NCBI RefSeq assembly: GCF_025947185.1
Contig: NZ_CP110001.1
Span: 124,001-188,000 of the forward strand
DNA from: Flavobacterium sp. N2038
GTDB lineage: Bacteria > Bacteroidota > Bacteroidia > Flavobacteriales > Flavobacteriaceae
Reading direction: 5' to 3'
DNA length: 64,000 bases
Program-made: the position numbers and the translations under genes
The notes under the pieces: model-generated
Database searches by the model: none
What the model was told of the DNA's origin: nothing
The model's input: the letters and a program-made list of their open reading frames with translations, nothing else
Shown: piece by piece, positions 52,141-61,375 of the stretch
How positions within the stretch are numbered: position 1 is the first letter of the stretch
Layout: each line of letters opens with the position of its first letter

Positions 52141-52920
52141 ATGAAAGACGAAAAACCACTAATATTAGTAACTAATGACGATGGAATTCTGGCACCGGGA
52201 ATCAGAGCTTTAATAAGTGTAATGGAAACTATTGGTGAAGTTGTGGTTGTCGCTCCTGATAAACCTCAAAGTGCCATGGGACATGCTATAACCATAAATA
52301 ACACCTTATTTCTCGATAAAATTTCAAAAGACGATGATACTGTTACCGAATACAGCTGTTCCGGAACTCCTGTCGATTGCGTAAAACTGGCAGTAAACGA
52401 GATATTAAAACGAAAACCCGATCTTTGTGTTTCAGGAATAAATCATGGCTCCAACTCTTCGATTAATGTAATTTATTCCGGAACAATGAGTGCTGCTGTT
52501 GAAGCGGGAATAGAGGGAATCCAGGCAATTGGTTTCTCTTTACTGGATTTTGACTGGAATGCCGATTTTGAACCTATAAAATCATTCGTAAAAAAAATCA
52601 CTTTAGAAACTCTGGCCAATAAATTACCTGCAGGTGTCGTTCTAAATGTAAATTTTCCGAAATTGAAAGAAAACGAAATAAAAGGAATAAAAATTTGTCG
52701 TCAGGCAAAAGCTTATTATGCTCAAAAATTTGACAAAAGACAAACTCCTTTCGGAAAAGACTATTACTGGCTTACCGGAAAATTCACAAATGAAGACAAA
52801 GGAGAAGACACAGACGAATGGGCTCTCGAAAATGGTTATATTTCTGTTGTTCCTGTTCAATTTGATTTAACCGCTCATCATTCAATGCAACAACTTAATA
52901 CCTGGAAATTAAATGAATAA
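52141..52920 (+). CDS. surE: 5'/3'-nucleotidase SurE
   Basis: A 259-residue metal-dependent phosphatase. The start LVTNDDGILAPGIRAL holds the metal-binding Asp-Asp pair (14-15), AMGHAITI and CSGTPVDCVKLAV follow, and SGINHGSNSSINVIYSGTMSAA (about 99-120) completes the active site. SurE removes phosphate from nucleoside monophosphates and short polyphosphate and helps stationary-phase survival. It opens a plus-strand run, overlapping the following small membrane-protein gene by eight bases. Confidence 0.95.
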   Translation: MKDEKPLILVTNDDGILAPGIRALISVMETIGEVVVVAPDKPQSAMGHAITINNTLFLDKISKDDDTVTEYSCSGTPVDCVKLAVNEILKRKPDLCVSGINHGSNSSINVIYSGTMSAAVEAGIEGIQAIGFSLLDFDWNADFEPIKSFVKKITLETLANKLPAGVVLNVNFPKLKENEIKGIKICRQAKAYYAQKFDKRQTPFGKDYYWLTGKFTNEDKGEDTDEWALENGYISVVPVQFDLTAHHSMQQLNTWKLNE

Positions 52921-53185
52921 ATTAGACATACTTATTGGTTTTATAATCGGAATTATCACTTCTCTTATTGGAAGTTATCTTTTCATTAAACTTTTTACTT
53001 CGTTTGACCTTTCAAATGGAATTCAAACCATAAAACAATACGGCTATCTGGGTAAAGTAATTACTTTGGGAACTGTTTTGGATTTGATTTTGTTTCTGTT
53101 TCTCCTAAAAAGAAACAAGGAATTAATGGCCAGAGGGGTTGTTTTTGCCGTGATTGTTCTGGCGATTTCGACTTTATTTATTTAA
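52913..53185 (+). CDS. Small membrane protein, 90 aa
   Basis: A 90-residue protein with three hydrophobic segments (about 5-27, 45-62 and 71-89) separated by short polar loops (SFDLSNGIQTIKQYGY, KRNKELMARG), so probably three membrane helices. It overlaps surE by eight bases and comes before lpxB; this constant place suggests a membrane function tied to that run, but I do not recognise a named family and no polar catalytic residues stand out. Confidence 0.75.
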   Translation: MNKLDILIGFIIGIITSLIGSYLFIKLFTSFDLSNGIQTIKQYGYLGKVITLGTVLDLILFLFLLKRNKELMARGVVFAVIVLAISTLFI

Positions 53186-53189
53186 ATCC

Positions 53190-53197
53190 TATCTTTG
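53190..53197 (+). promoter_or_regulatory. Internal -7 box (TATCTTTG) before lpxB
   Basis: A perfect TAnnTTTG starts five bases after the small membrane-protein stop and 57 bases before the lpxB ATG, allowing lpxB, the NlpC/P60 gene and comEC to be transcribed apart from surE. Confidence 0.45.
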
Positions 53198-53253
53198 TTC
53201 TGCAAAAAAAATATCGTGTTCAATAATTGTAACACACTTTCAAAAAAATCAAT

Positions 53254-54372
53254 ATGAAATATTACATCATAGCTGGAGAGGCTTCCGGAGATTTGCATGG
53301 TTCTAATTTAATGAAAGCTTTATACGAAGAAGATCCTCAGGCTGAGATTCGATTTTGGGGTGGTGATTTAATGCAGAAAGCCGGCGGAACGTTAGTAAAA
53401 CACTATCGCGAATTGGCTTTTATGGGGTTTGTTGAAGTTCTTTTTAACTTAAAAACCATTCTGAACAATATCAAAATTTGCAAAAAAGATATTTCCGAAT
53501 TTAAACCGGACGTTTTAATTTTTATTGATTATCCCGGCTTCAATATGCGTATTGCAAAGTGGGCAAAAGAACTCAATTACAAAACTCATTATTATATTTC
53601 TCCGCAAATTTGGGCCTGGAAAGAAAACAGAATCAAGGCAATAAAACATGATGTAGATAAAATGTTTGTTATTCTTCCTTTTGAAAAAAGTTTCTATGAA
53701 GATAAACATGGCTTTCCTGTAGATTTTGTTGGACATCCTTTAATTGATGCCATTCAGAATCAACCTCCTTTTGACGAAACTGTTTTTAGAAAAGAAAACA
53801 AATTGGGAGACAAACCAATTATTGCGCTTTTACCGGGAAGCCGTAAACAAGAAATAATAAAAATGCTAAGCGTAATGCTTAGTGTTGTTGATGATTTTCA
53901 GGATTACGAATTTGTCATTGCAGGCGCACCAAGTCAGGATTACGAATTTTATCAGCAGTTTATAAAAAACCAAAATATCGCATTTGTTTCGAATAAAACA
54001 TATGATTTATTGCGTTCTTCTACTGCAGCTTTAGTTACTTCCGGAACAGCAACTTTAGAAACGGCACTTTTTAAAGTTCCCGAAGTGGTTTGCTATAAAG
54101 GAAGTTCTATTTCATATCAAATTGCAAAACGTATTATTACACTTAAATACATTTCGCTTGTCAATTTAATTATGGATCAGGAAGTTGTAACTGAATTGAT
54201 TCAAAATGAATGCAACACGAAACGTATTAAAGAAGAACTTCAAAAATTATTAGAGCCCGCTTCTCGCGAAAAATTATTGAAGAATTATGATATTCTGGAA
54301 CAAAAATTAGGCGGAGTTGGTGCCAGCAAAAAAACAGCGAAACTTATTGTAGCCGATTTAAAACAAATTTAA
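53254..54372 (+). CDS. lpxB: Lipid-A-disaccharide synthase
   Basis: A 372-residue GT19 glycosyltransferase that joins UDP-diacylglucosamine and lipid X to the lipid A disaccharide at the inner face of the inner membrane. Motifs: AGEASGDLHGSNLM (4-17), WGGDLMQKAGG (about 34-44), YISPQIWAWKENR (about 117-129), VGHPLID (about 158-164), LLPGSRKQEI (about 193-202) and SGTATLETAL (about 267-276). Its presence shows a Gram-negative outer membrane. It is followed after four bases by the NlpC/P60 lipoprotein gene. Confidence 0.96.
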   Translation: MKYYIIAGEASGDLHGSNLMKALYEEDPQAEIRFWGGDLMQKAGGTLVKHYRELAFMGFVEVLFNLKTILNNIKICKKDISEFKPDVLIFIDYPGFNMRIAKWAKELNYKTHYYISPQIWAWKENRIKAIKHDVDKMFVILPFEKSFYEDKHGFPVDFVGHPLIDAIQNQPPFDETVFRKENKLGDKPIIALLPGSRKQEIIKMLSVMLSVVDDFQDYEFVIAGAPSQDYEFYQQFIKNQNIAFVSNKTYDLLRSSTAALVTSGTATLETALFKVPEVVCYKGSSISYQIAKRIITLKYISLVNLIMDQEVVTELIQNECNTKRIKEELQKLLEPASREKLLKNYDILEQKLGGVGASKKTAKLIVADLKQI

Positions 54373-54382
54373 TTTTTTGATT

Positions 54383-54868
54383 TTGAAAAGAATAATCGCT
54401 TTACTGTTTTTTATCCTCTTTTTTGCTTCCTGCAAATCTACTTCGGCTGTAACAACTAAGAAGGAATCTAAACGGGAAAACAAATATGTTGTCAATCATC
54501 TAATTGAAACTGCAACGGATAATATTGGTGTTCGTTATAAAGCTGGTGGTACAACAAAAAGCGGTTACGATTGTTCAGGATTAGTTTTTACCACTTTTGA
54601 ATCAGAAAATATAAAACTACCCCGAAGTTCATTTGAACAAGCAAAAATTGGAGTAGTAATCCCAATGAAAGATGCTCAAAAAGGAGATTTAATATTTTTT
54701 AAAACTAACAAAAGCAAACAAATTAATCACGTTGGACTTATTACTGAAGTAAGCTCAAATGAAATCAAATTTGTACATTCATCGACCTCAAAAGGCGTTA
54801 TTATCTCCTCTACCAAAGAGCCTTATTATCAAAATTCATTTGCTCAGATAAACAGAATTATCGAATAA
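54383..54868 (+). CDS. NlpC/P60 (C40) peptidoglycan hydrolase lipoprotein
   Basis: A 161-residue lipoprotein. I take the TTG at 54383 as start (MKRIIALLFFILFFASC, lipid Cys17); TTG at 54377 would add two residues. The NlpC/P60 domain covers about 40-160, with the catalytic Cys in YDCSGLVFTTF, His in NHVGLITEV, and a polar residue in the FVHSSTSKGV strand. Such enzymes cut the bond between D-Glu and the diamino acid in wall peptides. It begins ten bases after lpxB and lies 49 bases before comEC. Confidence 0.9.
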   Translation: MKRIIALLFFILFFASCKSTSAVTTKKESKRENKYVVNHLIETATDNIGVRYKAGGTTKSGYDCSGLVFTTFESENIKLPRSSFEQAKIGVVIPMKDAQKGDLIFFKTNKSKQINHVGLITEVSSNEIKFVHSSTSKGVIISSTKEPYYQNSFAQINRIIE

Positions 54869-54917
54869 ATATTTTTTTTGATTCTTTTTTCTTACAAAAT
54901 TTCAATACTTTTAGAAC

Positions 54918-56951
54918 ATGAAAGTATTAGATTTCCCTTTAGCCAAAATTACAGTTTGGTTTCTTGCCGGCATAATAATGGCTTATTATTTAATGCCATC
55001 TCTTTTTCTTGCTGTTTTTGCTTTTTCAATTGGAGCGATTCTTTTTGCAACTTCATGTTTCATTGCCAGAAAACACAATAAAATCATTCCTTTTTTTGGA
55101 GCTGCCACGTATTACACCTCATTTTTTCTTGGTGTATTAACTTTATTATTTCATACCGATTCGCTTCAAAAATCTAATTACATACATTGTAGTAAGGCTT
55201 TCGAAACTCCTCACCATATCACATTTACGGTACGGGAAAAGCTTAAAAGCAATTCCTATAACGATCGATACACCGCATTGATAAACGAAATTAACAATGA
55301 AAATTATCACGGAAAAATCATTATAAACGTAGCTAAAGACAGCTTAAACCCAATTATTATTGGAAACATTATCAAAGTAAAAACAACTTTACAACACAAT
55401 AGCCCAAGCAAAAATCCCAATCAATTTGATTATAGTAAGTACCTAGCAGACAGACAAATATTTGCTCAGATATATATAAACAAATCAGAAATAGGCATTA
55501 ATAAAAAACTAAAAAAAGATATCTGGTATTATTCAGGATGCTTGCACAGGCGCATTATCGAAAATCTAAAAAAGGCACATTTCAATGCTGCTGAAATGAA
55601 TGTTGCACTGGCACTAATTCTGGGACAACAACAAGAAATCTCATCAGAAATTATTCAGGATTATCAATATTCTGGTGCCACACATATTTTATCCGTATCG
55701 GGTTTGCATGTGGGTTTCATAATGCTGTTTATTAACTTTATTTTAAAACCTATTCCAAACACCCGAAAAGGTTCTTTTATAAAACTCTTTAGTATTTTAA
55801 TTTCATTAGGTGCATTTGCAGTAATTTCAGGCCTATCTCCGTCTGTATTACGTTCTGTAGTTATGTTTTCTTTTGTTGCCACAGGAGACCATCTTAGACG
55901 AAGCGGAAACATTTATCATACATTACTAGTTTCTCTTTTTCTAATATTATTATTTGAACCTTACTTTCTATTTGATGTTGGATTTCAATTAAGTTATATC
56001 GCCTTATTTTTCATTATTTGGCTGCAACCTTTACTAAAAACTATTTGGTCCCCTAAAAGTAAATTTCTTATTTATATTTGGGATGCCCTGACTGTTTCAT
56101 TTGCAGCACAAATTGGCGCATTTCCTTTGTGTTTATATTATTTTCATCAGTTTCCCGGGCTTTTCTTTGTGACCAATATTGCAATAATTCCGGTTTTGTC
56201 TTTCATAATGATTGCAGGAATTATCGTTATGATTTTTGCCATTTTTACTTCGCCGCCTGAATTTCTAGTTTTAATTTTTGAAAAAAGTATCTATCTGTTA
56301 AACGAAATTATTCATTACGTAGCGTCATTTGAATCCTTTGTTATACTAGATATCAGCTTTAATTTTTATTATCTAGTTGCATTTTACCTTTTTATTATCT
56401 CGAATATAATTTGGTTTCTTAAACCAACCTTTAACAAACTTGTCTTTGTGTTAATAACCATAATTTTATTGCAGCTTTCTTTCATCATCACAAAAAAAGA
56501 AATAGAAAATCAGCAAGAACTAATTGTTTACAATACAAAAGGAAAAACACTTATTAGCGAAAAAACAGGCAAAAAAATTATAGTTTTTTCGGATGATAAA
56601 CTTATTCTGAACGAATCAAAAAACAGTACATTAAATAATTATATAGTTGGGAATTACGGTCAACTTAAAGCCGTAAATAAAATGCGCAACTTATTTTTTT
56701 ATAAAGGCAGCAAGATTTTCATAATTGACAGCACCGGGATTTACAGCACTAAAATTCAACCGGATATTTTGCTATTAATTCAAAACCCTAAGGTAAATTT
56801 AGAACGTGTCCTTAAAGATATTCATCCAAAAATTGTGATTGCTGATGCTTCAAATTCGTATGCGATCCAAAAAAGCTGGAAAACAACGTGCATCAAAAAA
56901 AACATCCCTTTTCATGCTACAGCCGAAAAGGGATTCTACAAATTAAATTAA
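54918..56951 (+). CDS. comEC: ComEC/Rec2-family competence membrane protein
   Basis: A 677-residue inner-membrane protein. It has the DUF4131 N-terminal part (about 25-190: two or three helices and an OB-like domain GKIIINVAKDSLNP) and the Competence domain (about 225-500), with ALILGQQQEIS, HILSVSGLHVGFIMLF and GLSPSVLRSVVMF. The last 150 residues form a soluble beta domain (IVYNTKGKTLISEKTGKKIIVF), without the HxHxDH motif of the metallo-beta-lactamase domain found in long ComEC proteins. It transports single-stranded DNA across the inner membrane during transformation. Last gene of the surE-lpxB run. Confidence 0.92.
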   Translation: MKVLDFPLAKITVWFLAGIIMAYYLMPSLFLAVFAFSIGAILFATSCFIARKHNKIIPFFGAATYYTSFFLGVLTLLFHTDSLQKSNYIHCSKAFETPHHITFTVREKLKSNSYNDRYTALINEINNENYHGKIIINVAKDSLNPIIIGNIIKVKTTLQHNSPSKNPNQFDYSKYLADRQIFAQIYINKSEIGINKKLKKDIWYYSGCLHRRIIENLKKAHFNAAEMNVALALILGQQQEISSEIIQDYQYSGATHILSVSGLHVGFIMLFINFILKPIPNTRKGSFIKLFSILISLGAFAVISGLSPSVLRSVVMFSFVATGDHLRRSGNIYHTLLVSLFLILLFEPYFLFDVGFQLSYIALFFIIWLQPLLKTIWSPKSKFLIYIWDALTVSFAAQIGAFPLCLYYFHQFPGLFFVTNIAIIPVLSFIMIAGIIVMIFAIFTSPPEFLVLIFEKSIYLLNEIIHYVASFESFVILDISFNFYYLVAFYLFIISNIIWFLKPTFNKLVFVLITIILLQLSFIITKKEIENQQELIVYNTKGKTLISEKTGKKIIVFSDDKLILNESKNSTLNNYIVGNYGQLKAVNKMRNLFFYKGSKIFIIDSTGIYSTKIQPDILLLIQNPKVNLERVLKDIHPKIVIADASNSYAIQKSWKTTCIKKNIPFHATAEKGFYKLN

Positions 56952-56972
56952 TATAATCTAATTCAACAGTTT

Positions 56973-57425
56973 TCATTCACTTGGATGCAAAATTGCGTTT
57001 GATTCTGCAATCCATGCCTTTGCTCCGCCAGGCTTATAGGATAATTTTCCTAAAGCATTAAAGGTCGTTTTACTTTTTCGAATAGAAGCACTTGCAAAAC
57101 AAACTTCCGGCAACTCTTCAACTCCAAAGGCATTTTTAAGTTTAATATTTTGTTCTTTGTCACTATCAGAAGCAGAACTGTCAGATAGATCCAATTTTAC
57201 CAGAATAACATTATCACGTGACCACACGGCAAAATCCGGGGTTTTAAATATTTCATTCTGAAGATTTTCTGGTACACCTGAGGCAGTGAACAAAATTAAC
57301 ATTGGTCTTCTTTGTTCATTACTTATTGCAATAGCATCAGTCATGTTTGTTCTCCAAACTAAATTCTGTGCCTTCATAAAAAATGAACCAAAAAAGAACA
57401 GTAGGATAAGTAATTTTTTAGTCAT
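56973..57425 (-). CDS. Thioredoxin-like exported protein lacking CxxC
   Basis: A 150-residue protein with a signal peptide (MTKKLLILLFFFGSFFMKAQ; ATG 57425 preferred over 57467). It aligns throughout with the thioredoxin-like protein at 57647-58123 (LQNEIFKTPDFAVW against LQNEVLKTPEFKKW; DNVILVKLDLS against DNVVLVELDYP), but where that one has GSDWCGWCIRLQ this has ASGVPENLQ: both catalytic cysteines and three residues are gone. It cannot act as a dithiol oxidoreductase; a binding or chaperone-like role is possible. A hairpin terminator separates it from its relative. Confidence 0.8.
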   Translation of the reverse strand: MTKKLLILLFFFGSFFMKAQNLVWRTNMTDAIAISNEQRRPMLILFTASGVPENLQNEIFKTPDFAVWSRDNVILVKLDLSDSSASDSDKEQNIKLKNAFGVEELPEVCFASASIRKSKTTFNALGKLSYKPGGAKAWIAESNAILHPSE

Positions 57426-57595
57426 ACTATATTGGTTTTGGTTAGAATAGCAAGACGAAATTAACATTATATTTTAATTATCCAATTTTTATTAATACAA
57501 AAAATACATAATATGTTTTTTTACAAACAATAAAATATCAAATACATAATTTACCCAAATTAAAGAAAACTTTTTCTTACTAAAGCATAAAAAAA

Positions 57596-57620
57596 CTCCT
57601 TGTACATTTTGCACAAGGAG
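57596..57620 (-). terminator. Intrinsic terminator after the active thioredoxin-like gene
   Basis: CTCCTTGT pairs with ACAAGGAG around a nine-base loop and, on the minus strand, is followed after one base by a T-run. Confidence 0.8.
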
Positions 57621-57646
57621 CTTTTTTCTTTCTATATTCTAATTTC

Positions 57647-58123
57647 TTAAGACTTCTTAGGAGGATTTACAATTCCGTTTGCAACTGTTAACCATGCTGT
57701 TGGCCCACCAGCAACATAACCTGTCTGACCAAGCCCTTTAAAATTAACTTTTCCGTCTTTAGATTCTGCGCTTGTAAAATAAATTGTTGGAAATCCCTGA
57801 ATCCCGAAAGCTTGCTGCAATTCGTTATTCTGATTTTTTAATTCTGGAGACTGCGCTGTTCTTCGCGGATAATCCAGCTCAACTAAAACAACATTATCTG
57901 TAGCCCATTTTTTAAACTCAGGTGTTTTCAAAACCTCATTTTGCAAACGAATACACCATCCGCACCAATCGCTTCCGGTAAAAAACATCAACAATGGCTT
58001 ATGTACATTATTACTTACTGTAATCGCTTCCTTTACATCTGTATACCATTTCAGTTCTTTGTCCTGAGCCTGTGCTGCAAGTGCTCCAACAAAAAATAAC
58101 GCTACTAGAAATATTCTTTTCAT
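57647..58123 (-). CDS. Exported thioredoxin-like protein with CGWC
   Basis: A 158-residue protein (ATG 58123, signal peptide MKRIFLVALFFVGALAAQAQ; 58141 is an alternative). It has the thioredoxin_7-like fold with DWCGWCIRLQ (Cys54 and Cys57) and a cis-proline turn GFPTIYF. It probably reduces or isomerises disulfides in the periplasm. It is the last gene of the minus-strand run that begins with dipeptidyl peptidase IV, 52 bases after the second POT gene, and is closed by a terminator. Confidence 0.88.
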   Translation of the reverse strand: MKRIFLVALFFVGALAAQAQDKELKWYTDVKEAITVSNNVHKPLLMFFTGSDWCGWCIRLQNEVLKTPEFKKWATDNVVLVELDYPRRTAQSPELKNQNNELQQAFGIQGFPTIYFTSAESKDGKVNFKGLGQTGYVAGGPTAWLTVANGIVNPPKKS

Positions 58124-58175
58124 AATGTTTATATTTTTCACAAATTTAAGTAAAAAATGAGTCGCTAAATACGTC

Positions 58176-59660
58176 CTATTTTACTTCTTGCATTAATTTT
58201 TTAATCAACGGCATAGCAATTATGAAAACAACACCAGCAACTACCGCATAAATTGCCAATTGATAATAACCATCAGTATAAGCAATCAACTTAGACATTA
58301 AAGTAGTTCCAGTATTTGCATTTGACATTTCAGCTCCTAATTTTCCAGCAGCAAACTGCCCAAATGCACTAGATAAAAACCATAACCCCATCATCATACC
58401 AAATAATCTTTTTGGAGACAACTTAGTAATTACAGACATTCCGATTGGACCAATACATAATTCTCCAAGTGTATATAGAAGGTATCCTAAAGCAAAAACA
58501 TCTAGAGAACTTAACCCGTCTTTATTAACAAAAAATCTTGCAGCATAAAAAATAAAGAATCCCGCCGCTAATAAAAGGAATGACAAACTAAATTTAATAA
58601 TCGTATTTGGCTCAATTTTTCGCTTCGCCATATATATCCACAACAATCCAACAAGTGGACTAAAGATAATTACATACATAGAATTTATACTATTATTCAC
58701 CACGTTTGGATCAATATTAAAAAACAACAAATTGCTTGATAAATTGTCTTTTGCAAATAATGACAACGAGCCTCCTGATTGTTCAGAAATAGCCATAAAC
58801 ATAAAATACGCAAAAATAAAGATAAATGCCGCCAACAGCTTAAGTTGCTGTTTTCCTTCTTTAATCATTATTAATTCATATATAAAATATACTAATGCCA
58901 AAATCCCTATCGTATACATAAAATACTCTGTATAATCAGAATTTATAACCATTATGTAAACAAGTGGAATTACCAGTATTGAACCAGCATAAACTGCAAT
59001 TTCGTAAAGACTGCGTTTTTTAGGTGTCTGTTTTTCTAATGGAGAATTTCCTATTGGAGCAAGATGTTTTTTAGTCAAAAGAAATGTTATAACCCCAATA
59101 ATCATAACAATTGCAGCAGAAAGGAAGCACAAACTCCATGAATAATTTTTCCCTAAATAAATAGGAATAGCTCCTCCTAGCATTCCGCCAATATTAATTC
59201 CCGCATAAAACAATCCGTAACCTGCGTCACGGCGTGTGTCATTTTCATGATACAATTCACCTACCATTGAAGAAACATTTGGCTTAAAAAAACCTGTTCC
59301 AATAATAGAAAGCGTTATTCCGTAATAAAAGAAATCATGCGGATTTGCAGCAATAAGCAAATTCCCCAAAATCATAACGATTCCTCCAAAAAGAAGCGAC
59401 TTTTTAAAACCTAAAACTTTATCAGCAAAAATTCCCCCAATAAATGTAAAAGCATAAACAAAAGCCTGTACAGCACCATATTGAAGATTTGCTTTTCCTT
59501 CAACCAAACCTAATTGATCTACCATGAAAACTGCTAAAACCCCTCTCATTCCGTAGAAGCAAAAACGCTCCCACATTTCAACTAAAAACAAATACCACAA
59601 TTGTTTTGGGTATTTACCTTCAAAATTTTGAATTTCGTCTAAAGTAATTTTATGTTCCAT
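58176..59660 (-). CDS. POT-family proton-coupled peptide transporter (second)
   Basis: A 494-residue major facilitator protein of the POT/PTR2 family. The ExxER proton motif is in VEMWERFCFYGMRG, the PTR2 signature in GTGFFKPNVSSMVGELY, and the second in FYAGINIGGMLGG; about 12-14 membrane helices. It imports di- and tripeptides with protons. I prefer ATG 59660 (MEHKITLDEI), one base after the stop of the first POT gene; ATG 59675 would overlap it by 14 bases. A paralogue of that protein but only moderately similar. Confidence 0.92.
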   Translation of the reverse strand: MEHKITLDEIQNFEGKYPKQLWYLFLVEMWERFCFYGMRGVLAVFMVDQLGLVEGKANLQYGAVQAFVYAFTFIGGIFADKVLGFKKSLLFGGIVMILGNLLIAANPHDFFYYGITLSIIGTGFFKPNVSSMVGELYHENDTRRDAGYGLFYAGINIGGMLGGAIPIYLGKNYSWSLCFLSAAIVMIIGVITFLLTKKHLAPIGNSPLEKQTPKKRSLYEIAVYAGSILVIPLVYIMVINSDYTEYFMYTIGILALVYFIYELIMIKEGKQQLKLLAAFIFIFAYFMFMAISEQSGGSLSLFAKDNLSSNLLFFNIDPNVVNNSINSMYVIIFSPLVGLLWIYMAKRKIEPNTIIKFSLSFLLLAAGFFIFYAARFFVNKDGLSSLDVFALGYLLYTLGELCIGPIGMSVITKLSPKRLFGMMMGLWFLSSAFGQFAAGKLGAEMSNANTGTTLMSKLIAYTDGYYQLAIYAVVAGVVFIIAMPLIKKLMQEVK

Positions 59661-59661
59661 A

Positions 59662-61347
59662 TTATCTAACACCATGCATCATTTTTTTCAAGAATGGAGT
59701 CAAAGCAAATAAGATAATTGCCGCAATACCTGTAAGCACTACAAATACCATAAAGAACTCATATAAATTGTGTATTTCAAATCCGGCAAAAAAGTGGTTA
59801 TGAGCACTAATTTGGTGTTTTTCTAATAAAGATAATTGCTCCGTAGTTGGCACAATTTTGTTATCTAAAACTGCCTGAAGATCAATTCCTAATTCTTTAG
59901 CTTTTGCAAATTTATCCCCCGTTGCAGGTAAGATAGAACCCAAAGTTCCCCCTAATGCATAACCAGACGCATTAGACAAGAAAAATACTCCGTATAATAA
60001 TGAAGCGAAACGTTTTGGAGATAATTTACCAACCAATGACAAACCAATTGGAGACAAACATAACTCAGCACACGTATTCAAGAAATACAACAAGATAAGC
60101 CATTTTACTAATAACAATCCTGAAGTTCCAATGTACGAAACCTGAGTAGCGATCATAAAGAAACTAATCGAAATTACTACTAAACCTACCGCTAATTTTA
60201 CTGGAGAAATCGGCTCTTTGCCTTTAGCTCTTAAAGTATCCCAAAGAATACTGAAAGGCACTGCTAAGATAACAACAAATAATCCGTTAAAAATCTGAAC
60301 CATTGATGGAGGCATTTGCCAGCCAAAGAAGTTTCTATCTGTTTGATTATCTGCAATAAATGTTAAAGATGAACCCGCTTGCTCGAAAGCTGCCCAGAAG
60401 AAAATGATAAAAAACGAAACGATATAGATTACAATAATTCTATCTCTTTCAACTTTAGTTAACGAGGTATCAGAAATAATCAATCCCGCTAACGACAATC
60501 CACTAGAATAAATTAAAGTATAAATTAAATTCTGACCTACTACATAGTGAAAAAAGAACCCTAAACCAACAAATGCTAATCCGGCAATCAACAAAGCTTT
60601 ACTAGAAAAATTAGCTTTTTGTGCTTCTCCTTCTTCAAAATCAGAAGCCTCATTTTTAGAAGGCAAACCTCCTAATGGTCTTCCTTCAGGAGAAACTACA
60701 TATTTGTTTTTCAAGAAGTAAAAAAGAATTGTTCCCAACAACATCGCAACAGAAGCCGCCATGAATCCCCATCTAAAAGCATGAATATCTCTAATTCCGC
60801 CAGCATCTTTTACATCTCCTAACAAAGGACAAATAGACTGACCTAAAAAAGCTCCGATATTAATTCCCATATAGAAAATAGTAAAAGCACTATCTAATTT
60901 TGTTTTCTCCTGTTTAGGATACAAACTTCCAACCATACTTGAAATGTTTGGTTTAAAGAATCCGTTACCAAAAACAATAACACCTAAAGCAGAGTACATA
61001 ATCACTTTAGCCAAACCTAAATTAGATTCAAAAACACTTCCACTGGTAAACAACAACAATTGCCCAATTGCCATAAGTAATCCACCTAATAAGATACAAT
61101 TTCTGTTTCCTAAAAAACGATCGGCAACAAAACCTCCTAACATTGGAGTTAAATAACAAAGTCCCAGAAAACCTCCATAAATTAAAGAAGCTTCTTCTTC
61201 CTTCATTAATAATGAGTTTACAAGAAATAAAGTCAATAACGCTCGCATTCCATAAAAATTGAATCGCTCCCACATCTCCGTTCCAAATAATACCCAAAGT
61301 CCTTTTGGATGCGCAGTTTTTACTTGAGTTTCTCCCATATTATTCAT
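59662..61347 (-). CDS. POT-family proton-coupled peptide transporter (first)
   Basis: A 561-residue POT transporter with the same motifs (ExxER in TEMWERFNFYGMRA, GNGFFKPNISSMVGSLY, FYMGINIGAFLGQ). It is longer than its neighbour: a polar loop of about 30 residues between helices 6 and 7 (GGLPSKNEASDFEEGEAQ) and an extra segment of about 50 residues before the last helix (KAKELGIDLQAVLDNKIVP). It begins 28 bases after the dipeptidyl peptidase stop, so peptides released by that enzyme can be taken up by products of the same transcript. Confidence 0.92.
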   Translation of the reverse strand: MNNMGETQVKTAHPKGLWVLFGTEMWERFNFYGMRALLTLFLVNSLLMKEEEASLIYGGFLGLCYLTPMLGGFVADRFLGNRNCILLGGLLMAIGQLLLFTSGSVFESNLGLAKVIMYSALGVIVFGNGFFKPNISSMVGSLYPKQEKTKLDSAFTIFYMGINIGAFLGQSICPLLGDVKDAGGIRDIHAFRWGFMAASVAMLLGTILFYFLKNKYVVSPEGRPLGGLPSKNEASDFEEGEAQKANFSSKALLIAGLAFVGLGFFFHYVVGQNLIYTLIYSSGLSLAGLIISDTSLTKVERDRIIVIYIVSFFIIFFWAAFEQAGSSLTFIADNQTDRNFFGWQMPPSMVQIFNGLFVVILAVPFSILWDTLRAKGKEPISPVKLAVGLVVISISFFMIATQVSYIGTSGLLLVKWLILLYFLNTCAELCLSPIGLSLVGKLSPKRFASLLYGVFFLSNASGYALGGTLGSILPATGDKFAKAKELGIDLQAVLDNKIVPTTEQLSLLEKHQISAHNHFFAGFEIHNLYEFFMVFVVLTGIAAIILFALTPFLKKMMHGVR

Positions 61348-61375
61348 TATTATATTAAAGGTTAATTGATTTAGA

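Noticed and set aside
54878..55081. Plus-strand frame of 67 codons at the head of comEC
   Set aside because: Overlaps the first membrane helices of comEC in another frame and has no features of its own.
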